A DNA stretch of 10,141 nt. Origin: Bacillota bacterium. GTDB lineage: Bacteria > Bacillota > Clostridia > Christensenellales > Aristaeellaceae. Both the position numbers and the translations under genes were made by a program. The notes under the pieces were generated by a model. It saw only the letters and a list, made by a program, of their open reading frames with translations, was not told where the DNA came from and ran no database searches. The first letter of the stretch is position 1. Each line of letters opens with the position of its first letter. Below are positions 1 through 5,367 of the stretch, one piece after another. The DNA lies in assembly GCA_023460055.1 (NCBI GenBank), contig JAEWRJ010000048.1, positions 1-10,141 of the forward strand. The letters run 5' to 3'.

Positions 1-2
1 TA

Positions 3-113
3 TTCGTATCCCTCGAAAAGGTAGTTGAAAGACTGTGCGAGACCATTTGCTCTCTGGATCATGCGACCGTCAGGTCAATCACTCATCGCAGTTGGATTTT
101 ATCGGCAGGTTAA
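3..113 (+). CDS. Possible C-terminal tail of a gene entering from the left edge
   Basis: A reading frame is open from the left edge to a TAA at 111-113. It gives about 36 residues beginning FVSLEKVVERLCETICSLDH, which looks amphipathic and helical, but I recognise no family. No start codon is visible, so it would be the end of a longer gene. The frame is the same as that of the small gene at 225-473, and after the TAA it stays open right through to that gene's stop at 471-473. One gene interrupted by a nonsense codon, or simple chance, are therefore alternatives. The stretch is less GC-rich than the window as a whole. Confidence 0.2.
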   Translation, partial: FVSLEKVVERLCETICSLDHATVRSITHRSWILSAG

Positions 114-224
114 TCGCATATTAGTATCAGGACGCAGAACCTCGCAGGCACCGCGGCCCTCGCTCCAGGCATCCCCCAAGCAGTCGCAACATCGCCCGCA
201 AGCGAACCGTTTTATCAGCGGCTG

Positions 225-473
225 GTGAAACATTATACTGATCGGCAGCTATACTATCAGGAACAGATGACCGCTCTCATGACATCATTCCGGGAAATTT
301 CTATTGCCGCAGAAGCTGACGGCGTGATATCAGAGGACGAGAACGCCGCGTTGGGCGAACTGATGAGAGAGATGCAGAAAATATCTGAAAAACACAATGA
401 AACCAACGCAATCATTGCGTCATTGCTATCAAGAACCGGAAAAATATACGAGGATTTGATGAAAGGCCAATAG
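225..473 (+). CDS. Small helical hypothetical protein
   Basis: An 82-residue product if started at GTG 225. I do not recognise the family. It is highly charged and looks almost entirely helical, with an acidic segment EADGVISEDENAALGELM that recalls TerB-like or EF-hand-like loops; that resemblance is too short to assign a function. There is no signal peptide or membrane segment. The start is uncertain. No ribosome binding site precedes GTG 225, whereas ATG 267 has AGGA four bases upstream and would give a 68-residue protein. The frame also stays open upstream to 114. Local GC (about 37-47 %) is lower than in the metabolic genes to the right, so it may belong to a different, possibly acquired, segment. 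It converges on the ABC ATPase gene with only 7 bases between the two stop codons and no terminator between them. Confidence 0.45.
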   Translation: MKHYTDRQLYYQEQMTALMTSFREISIAAEADGVISEDENAALGELMREMQKISEKHNETNAIIASLLSRTGKIYEDLMKGQ

Positions 474-480
474 ACCTGCC

Positions 481-1206
481 CTATCGCAGAACCTTGCTCA
501 AGAATGCCTGCGTCCTTTGGCTCCGGGGGTTGCCGAAGATCTGCTCCGGGCTTCCCTGCTCCTCGATCAGGCCCTCATCCATGAACAATACACGGCTGGA
601 TACCTCGCGGGCAAAGCCCATTTCGTGGGTAACGATGATGGAGGTCATACCGTTTTTGACCAGCTCCTTGATGACCGCCAGCACCTCGCCCACCATCTCG
701 GGGTCGAGCGCGGAGGTGGGCTCGTCAAACAGCATCACCTCGGGATCCATCGCCAGCGCCCGTACGATGGCCAGGCGCTGCTTTTGCCCGCCGGAGAGCC
801 TGCGCGGGTACTCGTCGCGCTTATCATACAGGCCGACGCGCTGCAGCAGTTCAAGCGCGTAGGCATCCGCCTCCTGCTTGCCGCGCTTTTTTAGGAGCGT
901 CGGGGCCAGGGTGATGTTATCCTTCACCGTCAGATGCGGGAAGATGTTGAAGTGCTGGAACACCATGCCCATGCGCTGGCGGTGCTTGTCTACGTCCACG
1001 CCCTTGCCCGTCAGGTCCACCCCATGGAACAGCACCTGGCCGGAGGTGGGCTGCTCCATCAGGTTAAGGCAGCGCAGAAAGGTTGATTTGCCGGAGCCCG
1101 AGGGCCCGATGATGGATATCACCTCGCCCTTCTCCACCTTTTCATTGATGCCGCGCAGCACCTGCAGCTCACCGAAATTTTTGACTAAATTAATGGTCTC
1201 AATCAC
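481..1206 (-). CDS. Polar amino acid ABC transporter ATPase (GlnQ/HisP family)
   Basis: A 241-residue cytoplasmic ATPase that powers uptake of polar amino acids, with all ABC motifs in order: Walker A GPSGSGKST at 34-42, Q-loop Gln84, signature LSGGQ at 137-141, Walker B VMLFDE at 157-162 with catalytic Glu162, D-loop SALD at 165-168, and switch His194. Length and the run THEMGFA are typical of the PAAT subfamily. The start is GTG at 1206. AGGAG lies 11 bases upstream on the minus strand, inside the end of the permease gene, and the two genes overlap by 8 bases, so translation is probably coupled. It is the last gene of the leftward operon. Every catalytic residue is intact although the permease partner carries a nonsense codon. 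The substrate cannot be read from the ATPase; it could be glutamine, arginine, cystine or another amino acid. Confidence 0.95.
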   Translation of the reverse strand: MIETINLVKNFGELQVLRGINEKVEKGEVISIIGPSGSGKSTFLRCLNLMEQPTSGQVLFHGVDLTGKGVDVDKHRQRMGMVFQHFNIFPHLTVKDNITLAPTLLKKRGKQEADAYALELLQRVGLYDKRDEYPRRLSGGQKQRLAIVRALAMDPEVMLFDEPTSALDPEMVGEVLAVIKELVKNGMTSIIVTHEMGFAREVSSRVLFMDEGLIEEQGSPEQIFGNPRSQRTQAFLSKVLR

Positions 1207-1864
1207 CTGCTTTTAATCTCCTCTCAAGCATTGCAACCGCCTTTGACAGCGTGAAGGTGAGCATAAAGTATATCACACCTACGACTAAAAGCGGCTCGAT
1301 CACCAAAAACATATTGCCGCGTATCACACTGTACTGCGTCATCAGGTCCCCGACAAAGAAGGTGGATGCCAGACTGGTCTCCTTGATGACGGCGACAAAC
1401 TCATTGCACAGGGCGGGCAGTATATTGCGCACCGCCTGGGGCAGCACGATGCGGCGCATGCCCTGGGCGCCGCTCATGCCCAGGCTTCTGGCGGCCTCCG
1501 TCTGCCCGGGATCGACCGCATCGATGCCGGCCCTGACGATCTCGCAGACATAGGCGGCTGAGTTGAACACCAGCGCGATGACGATGCTCGCAAACTTGCT
1601 CAGGTTGAGCTCCGGCAGCATAAAATAGAAGACATACAGCTGCAGCAGCAGGGGCGTACCGCGAACTACCTCCACTTAGGTGGTGGCGATAACGCGTACG
1701 GGCACCGCGCGCGAGCGGCGCATCAGCGCCAGCAGAGAGCCCAGCACCGTGCCGCCCAGCACCGTCAGCAGGCTCAGCAGCAGGGTATATCCGAGGCCCT
1801 GGACAAACAGCCCGCTGTAGCGGCCGAGCATCTTTTCAATGTTGGGGATCATGTTTGCAAACAA
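1199..1864 (-). pseudogene. Polar amino acid ABC transporter permease, interrupted by in-frame TAA
   Basis: Membrane permease of the HisM/GlnP type, the channel through which the amino acid enters. Ignoring one stop codon, the frame gives 221 positions, the normal family length. The first 62 residues contain transmembrane helix 1 (about 24-47) and end RAVPVRVIATT. A TAA at 1678-1676 follows, and the same frame continues VEVVRGTPLLLQ. Related permeases normally read TYVEhhRGTPLL here, so TAA stands in a conserved Tyr position and is one base from TAT or TAC. Downstream, the EAA loop that docks the ATPase (EAARSLGMSGAQGMRRIVLP, about 123-142) and the last helices are intact. The start is TTG at 1864, chosen because GAGGAGG sits 8 bases upstream; ATG 1852 is the alternative. 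The gene is either a recent nonsense pseudogene or carries a base-call error. Re-initiation at the GTG just after the stop has no ribosome binding site. Confidence 0.85.
1676..1678 (-). other. In-frame TAA nonsense codon in the permease gene
   Basis: On the minus strand the codons read ACC ACC TAA GTG GAG GTA. The frame is uninterrupted on both sides, with no insertion or deletion, so this is a single-codon event. TAA serves as an ordinary stop for the DUF1697 gene at 8286-8288, which argues against codon reassignment. Confidence 0.85.
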
Positions 1865-1867
1865 GCT

Positions 1868-2950
1868 CTATACCTCCTCAGCCATGCGCTCAACCTGCAG
1901 GACAGCATCCAGGATCATATCCGCGCTGATGGGGTAGGGAAGGAAGCTCATGTCCGGCTTGTGCTCAGCCTCCCGGATGGCGGAGATGATCGCGGGGTTG
2001 TTGATATCGGCCCCCATCTCCTTCAGGCTGCAGCGCGTACCGATGGCGCGAAGCAGCTGAAGCAGTGACCGGGCCTTATCCATCTGGCCGTCCAGCGCCA
2101 GCTGCGCCGCGGCCCCCCAGGCCACCACGTCCCCGTGAAGGCAATCCTCCATGCCCGGCTTGCCCTCCAGCGAATAGTAGAGCGAATGAGCCAAGGCGCT
2201 GTTGAATTCATCGCGCACTAAAAGTGAGACACAGCCGACACTGACGATGTTAAGCAATGCCATGTGAAGCAGCGCGGCGCCGCCCTGCCCGGCCGTGATC
2301 TCTTCCATCGCCGCCGCTCCATGCAGCTCCATGGAGGCCATCAGCCCGCCGGCGATGGAAAGCCCCAGGGTGTCTCCGTGCGTCCACACGCTGCCGCGGG
2401 CGCAGAAGGCCGTCTCCACATGCTTGCCCAGGCTGTCGCCCATGCCCGCCCGCAGGTATTTGGGCGGTGACTTGGCCAGGATCTCCGTATCGATAAAGGC
2501 ATGAACAGGCGGCTGCTTCAGATGAAAAAGACGCTTGAATGTGCCGTCCTCATGGTAAACTACGCTCAGCGCCGTGACGGCCGCGCAGGTGGCCGCGATG
2601 GTGGGGAAGGTAAATACAGGCAGGCCCGCGTATTCCCCCGCTGCCTTCACGGTATCGATGGCCCGGCCCCCGCCCATGCCGCAGAGGATGTCCGCCCGGT
2701 ACGCCCGCGCCAGGTCCGCGACCTCCAGCGCCTCCGCGTCGGTGCAATGGCCGGTGAATACCTCGGTGTGAACAATCTCCGCGTCCGCGCCAAGCGCCGC
2801 AGTCAGCTTGTCCCTGCCCGCCGCCAGCGCCCTTTTGCCCCCGACCAGCAGCAGGCGGTTTCCATACCCGGCCGCTGCCTTCGCGGCATCCAGATAGGCG
2901 TCCGCCCCCGCCGTGTAATCGGGCAGGCAGACAGAATAATGTGCATTCAT
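1868..2950 (-). CDS. Iron-containing alcohol dehydrogenase-family oxidoreductase (GldA/YbdH-like)
   Basis: A 360-residue cytoplasmic NAD(P)-dependent oxidoreductase of the glycerol dehydrogenase branch of the Fe-ADH superfamily. The nucleotide-binding signature is GGGRAID at 93-99, followed by the conserved segment FPTIAATCAAVTALSVVY (115-132). The three metal ligands are at Asp172 (GMGDSLGK), His255 (ALAHSLYY) and His272 (LHGDVVAWG), close to their positions in GldA, so the enzyme should be active. Its ATG directly abuts the TAG of the aminotransferase gene and its own stop lies 3 bases before the permease start, which places it mid-operon. Members of this branch reduce glycerol/dihydroxyacetone, or 2-oxo acids to 2-hydroxy acids (E. 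coli YbdH/HcxA). Because it is paired with an aminotransferase, as ybdH is with ybdL in E. coli, I favour 2-oxo acid reduction. That is inference; glycerol dehydrogenase activity remains possible. Confidence 0.9.
   Translation of the reverse strand: MNAHYSVCLPDYTAGADAYLDAAKAAAGYGNRLLLVGGKRALAAGRDKLTAALGADAEIVHTEVFTGHCTDAEALEVADLARAYRADILCGMGGGRAIDTVKAAGEYAGLPVFTFPTIAATCAAVTALSVVYHEDGTFKRLFHLKQPPVHAFIDTEILAKSPPKYLRAGMGDSLGKHVETAFCARGSVWTHGDTLGLSIAGGLMASMELHGAAAMEEITAGQGGAALLHMALLNIVSVGCVSLLVRDEFNSALAHSLYYSLEGKPGMEDCLHGDVVAWGAAAQLALDGQMDKARSLLQLLRAIGTRCSLKEMGADINNPAIISAIREAEHKPDMSFLPYPISADMILDAVLQVERMAEEV
1873..1879 (-). promoter_or_regulatory. Ribosome binding site deciding the permease TTG start
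   Basis: GAGGAGG on the minus strand lies inside the last codons of the oxidoreductase gene and 8 bases before TTG 1864. This spacing favours the TTG start over ATG 1852, which would be 20 bases away, and suggests translational coupling with the upstream gene. Confidence 0.7.
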
Positions 2951-4120
2951 CTATTTCACCAGCCTTTTCAGACGCTTCAGCGCCTCTTCAAGCGTCGCCT
3001 GTTTCCTGGCAAAGTGCAGGCGGATGTACTGCCCGCCGCCTTCACGGAAAAAGCTGGAGCCGGGCACGGCCGCGACGCCGATCTCCCTGATCATCCATTC
3101 GCAGAAGGCCATGTCATCCATGCCTTTGAACTCATCCCGCCCGAGGAATTCGCTGATATCTACCAGCACGAAGTACGCGCCCTGCGGATCGTTGTGCTTC
3201 AGGCCCGCCTCATCCAGACCTTTTAGAAAGAAATCGCGCTTCGCGGTATAGAGCGCCCGCAGGCCTTCATAATAATCTCTCCCGAACTTCAGGCCCGGCA
3301 GGGCGGCCGCCTGCAGGGGCGCCGCGGCGCCGACGGTCAGAAAATCGTGCACCTTGCGCGCGCCGTCGATCACCTCCGGCGGGCCCATCAGGTAACCCAG
3401 CCGCCAGCCGGTGATGGAGTAGGTCTTGGACAAGGAACTGCAAGTCAGCGTGCGCTTGCGCATGCCGGGAAGCGCCGCAAAGTGTACATGCCTGTGAGGC
3501 TCAAACACAATGTGCTCATAGACCTCATCGGTGATCACAAAGCAGTCGTGCTCCTCGGCCAGCCCGGCAATCAGCAGCAACTCATCCTCCCGGAAGACCT
3601 TGCCGCAGGGATTGGAGGGGTTGCAAACCACAATAACCTTGGGCTTCCGGGAAAAGGCAGCCTTCAGCGCCGCCTCGTCGATATGAAAGTCCGGCGGCAC
3701 CAGGGGCACATAGATAGGCTCAGCGCCTGACAAAATCGCGTCAGCCGCATAGTTTTCATAAAAAGGGCTGAATACCACAGCCTTGTCCCCCGGATTGCAT
3801 ACGGCCATCATCGCGCAGATCATGGCTTCGGTGCCGCCGCAGGTGACGACCACCTCCTCCTGCGGATCATAGCTGAGGCCGGAAAACATCTCGTGCTTTT
3901 TGACCAGCGCCTCGCGGAAATCCGGCGCGCCGAAGGTGACAGCATATTGGTGCGGGCCATGATGGGCCGCGCAGGCCAGCGCGTCCATGATCTCCCTGGG
4001 CGGGTCAAAATCCGGGAAGCCCTGAGACAGGTTGATCGCGCCGTGCGCGTCCGCTATGCGCGTCATGCGTCTGATCACGGAATCCGTGAAACTGTTGACC
4101 CTGTGGCTGAGGCTTGGCAT
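2951..4120 (-). CDS. Class I PLP-dependent aminotransferase
   Basis: A 389-residue fold-type I aminotransferase that moves the amino group of an amino acid to a 2-oxo acid. Visible motifs: substrate loop INLSQGFPDFDPP near 29-41, GGTEA at 95-99, PLP-contacting Asn170 in NPSNPCG, Asp198 and Tyr201 in TDEVYEH, Schiff-base Lys232 in SSLSKTYSITGWRLGY, and carboxylate-binding Arg367 in YIRLHFA. The start is ATG 4120 because GGAGG lies 5 bases upstream; the frame stays open to 4177, but the residues added there are not family-like. It is the first gene of the leftward operon and its TAG touches the ATG of the oxidoreductase. The SQGFPDFDPP region resembles the YbdL/MtnE methionine aminotransferase and kynurenine aminotransferase groups, so methionine or aromatic substrates are plausible, but specificity cannot be settled from sequence. 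Confidence 0.93.
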   Translation of the reverse strand: MPSLSHRVNSFTDSVIRRMTRIADAHGAINLSQGFPDFDPPREIMDALACAAHHGPHQYAVTFGAPDFREALVKKHEMFSGLSYDPQEEVVVTCGGTEAMICAMMAVCNPGDKAVVFSPFYENYAADAILSGAEPIYVPLVPPDFHIDEAALKAAFSRKPKVIVVCNPSNPCGKVFREDELLLIAGLAEEHDCFVITDEVYEHIVFEPHRHVHFAALPGMRKRTLTCSSLSKTYSITGWRLGYLMGPPEVIDGARKVHDFLTVGAAAPLQAAALPGLKFGRDYYEGLRALYTAKRDFFLKGLDEAGLKHNDPQGAYFVLVDISEFLGRDEFKGMDDMAFCEWMIREIGVAAVPGSSFFREGGGQYIRLHFARKQATLEEALKRLKRLVK

Positions 4121-4160
4121 TGTATCCTCCGTTGCATAATAATTCATCAGGAACACGCAC

Positions 4161-4189
4161 AGTATAGCACGATTCATTTTCTTTGTATA
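4161..4189 (-). promoter_or_regulatory. Putative promoter of the aminotransferase-transporter operon
   Basis: On the minus strand, -35-like TATACA (4189-4184) and -10 TATACT (4166-4161) are 17 bases apart. Transcription would start near 4154, about 35 bases before the aminotransferase ATG, leaving room for its GGAGG site. The -10 differs from consensus at one position; the -35 matches 4 of 6. Confidence 0.5.
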
Positions 4190-4202
4190 GTGTTATTTCA
4201 TC

Positions 4203-4225
4203 GCTTATATTTGTTTTATATAAGC
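4203..4225 (+). repeat. Perfect 8-bp inverted repeat in the divergent control region
   Basis: GCTTATAT and ATATAAGC are separated by TTGTTTT. The repeat lies between the minus-strand promoter-like motif at 4161-4189 and the plus-strand promoter-like motifs at 4257-4298. The AT-rich dyad in a divergent promoter region is what an operator would look like, but no regulator gene lies nearby to identify it. Confidence 0.55.
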
Positions 4226-4256
4226 ACCGGATTTGATGTTCGTTCCTGAAATAAAT

Positions 4257-4298
4257 TTGACAGAACCGCTTGACATGCATATTTATCCGTGATATCGT
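4257..4298 (+). promoter_or_regulatory. Putative overlapping promoters of the substrate-binding protein gene
   Basis: Two perfect TTGACA hexamers lie 13 bases apart (4257-4262 and 4270-4275). Each has a partial -10 after 17 bases: TATTTA at 4280-4285 and TATCGT at 4293-4298. Either would give a transcript start 15-30 bases before the GGAGG at 4321. The -10 matches are weak, so which promoter is used is unclear. Confidence 0.45.
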
Positions 4299-4333
4299 TT
4301 GTTCATACTCATTTTATGCAGGAGGTCAATACC

Positions 4334-5140
4334 ATGACAAAGTTGATGAAAAAGGCCCTTTCCCTCGCGGCAGCCCTGATGATGATGCTGGGCATGCTGA
4401 GCGCTGTTCAGGCGGAGGGCAATCTGCTTGACAAAATCAAGGCTGCCGGCAAGATCGTGGTGGCCACCTCCCCCGATTACGCGCCTTACGAGTTTCTGGA
4501 CCTGCAGGGCAACCCTGTCGGCTTGGATATCAGCCTGATCTACTACACAGCTCAGCAGCTGGGCGTTGAGGTTCAGCTGGAAACCATGGATTTTGATGCC
4601 TGCCTGGCCGCCGTTGCCATGGGCAAGGTTGACCTGACAATATCCGGCATGGTGCCCAAGCCCGAACGCGCGGAAAGTATGGATTTCAGCGATGTGTACT
4701 ATAATGACGGCAATCAGGTCATCGTGATCCTGAAGGAAAAAGCCGATGCGCTCAAGACCCTGGCGGATTTCGCCGGCAAACCGGTCGCCGTCCAAAACGG
4801 CACGCTTCAGCAGGATCTGGTAAGCCAGCAGCTGCCCGACGCGGTGATGGAGCCGATCGCCAAGATACCCGACGCCATCATGATGCTCAAAACCGGCAAG
4901 GTGGATGGCGTGGCGCTGGCTTCCGTGGTGGCCGACAACTATGTCGCCACCCACGATGACCTGGTGATCTGCGAGACTCCCTTTGAATACAATTCGCTGG
5001 GCGTGGTGATGGCTGCCCCCAAAAATTCGCCTGAACTGATCGAAGCGCTCAACCTCATCATCAAGGATGTGCAGGATCAGGGGCTGTACCTCAAGTGGAT
5101 GGAAGAAGCGATTGAGCTGAGCAACGCCATGAACAAGTGA
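4334..5140 (+). CDS. Amino acid ABC transporter substrate-binding protein (SBP family 3)
   Basis: A 268-residue exported protein that captures the amino acid for the permease. The start is ATG 4334, with GGAGG 8 bases upstream. Residues 1-27 form a Sec signal peptide: Lys-rich N-terminus, hydrophobic core with MMMLGML, and likely cleavage after AVQA. The mature part follows the family 3 pattern: SPDYAPYEF (46-54), GLDISLIYYTA (63-73), then PERAESMDFS with Arg112 as the usual alpha-carboxylate ligand, and VAVQNGT (151-157). Two oddities: there is no lipobox Cys, unusual for a Gram-positive binding protein, and the position that usually carries the alpha-amino-binding Asp (or Glu) after VDG appears to be Ala196. 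It is divergent from the operon carrying the permease and ATPase, and no other permease is visible in this window. The ligand is unknown. Confidence 0.92.
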   Translation: MTKLMKKALSLAAALMMMLGMLSAVQAEGNLLDKIKAAGKIVVATSPDYAPYEFLDLQGNPVGLDISLIYYTAQQLGVEVQLETMDFDACLAAVAMGKVDLTISGMVPKPERAESMDFSDVYYNDGNQVIVILKEKADALKTLADFAGKPVAVQNGTLQQDLVSQQLPDAVMEPIAKIPDAIMMLKTGKVDGVALASVVADNYVATHDDLVICETPFEYNSLGVVMAAPKNSPELIEALNLIIKDVQDQGLYLKWMEEAIELSNAMNK

Positions 5141-5181
5141 AACCAATACAATAAGGTCAGATTTCCTTCCAGTTTTTCCAG

Positions 5182-5211
5182 TTGACACCTCCCCTCCTTT
5201 AACCGTATACT
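5182..5211 (+). promoter_or_regulatory. Near-consensus promoter of the speA-speE transcript
   Basis: A perfect -35 TTGACA (5182-5187), an 18-base spacer and -10 TATACT (5206-5211, 5 of 6 matches) make this the clearest sigma-A-like promoter in the window. Transcription would begin near 5218, giving a leader of about 150 bases before the speA ATG. Only 41 bases separate it from the stop of the preceding gene, with no evident terminator between. Confidence 0.75.
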
Positions 5212-5217
5212 CAGGCC

Positions 5218-5367
5218 GAGTTCCAATAAAGGAACGTGCCGGAGGCGAGCCGGTTGCACCCTGTTGACAACAGCCGCTGGCGATATGCGAGCTGACAGGG
5301 ACGTGCTGCAAGCGCAGCGCGTCCTTTTTTGACACCATTTTTTGTAAAGCAAGGTGATATATTAACA
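5218..5367 (+). promoter_or_regulatory. Structured 5' leader of speA, attenuator or riboswitch candidate
   Basis: The leader folds almost end to end by eye. Hairpin 1 is GTTCC/GGAAC (5220-5224 with 5231-5235). Hairpin 2 is GTGCCGG with CCG-GTT-GCAC (5236-5242 with 5250-5259, a 3-base bulge). Element 3 is an extended stem: CCCTGT 5259-5264 with ACAGGG 5295-5300, CAGC with GCTG, and CGC with GCG. A Rho-independent terminator follows. The last G residues of ACAGGG (5299-5300) are also the first bases of the terminator stem, and CTGTT/AACAG (5261-5265 with 5269-5273) forms a competing small hairpin. Mutually exclusive pairing ahead of a terminator is the hallmark of transcription attenuation. I do not recognise a known riboswitch class. 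The AAGGTGAT ribosome binding site of speA (5351-5358) lies beyond the terminator. Confidence 0.6.
5299..5330 (+). terminator. Rho-independent terminator inside the speA leader
   Basis: An 11-bp stem (5299-5309 with 5314-5324, one G-U pair) with loop AAGC is followed by six T residues at 5325-5330. It lies between the promoter at 5182-5211 and the speA start at 5368, so it must be bypassed for speA to be expressed; that points to regulated attenuation. It could also stop read-through from the binding-protein gene upstream. Confidence 0.8.

Noticed and set aside
1676..1678. Reassigned TAA codon (alternative genetic code)
   Set aside because: No other gene in the window contains an internal TAA at a conserved position, and DUF1697 ends normally with TAA.
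2501..3226. 241-codon plus-strand frame across the aminotransferase/oxidoreductase junction
   Set aside because: It lies antisense to two well-supported genes and its translation is Arg-rich without a recognisable motif.
5218..5330. T-box or ykkC/guanidine riboswitch before speA
   Set aside because: No T-box antiterminator consensus and no ykkC core segments could be found by eye.
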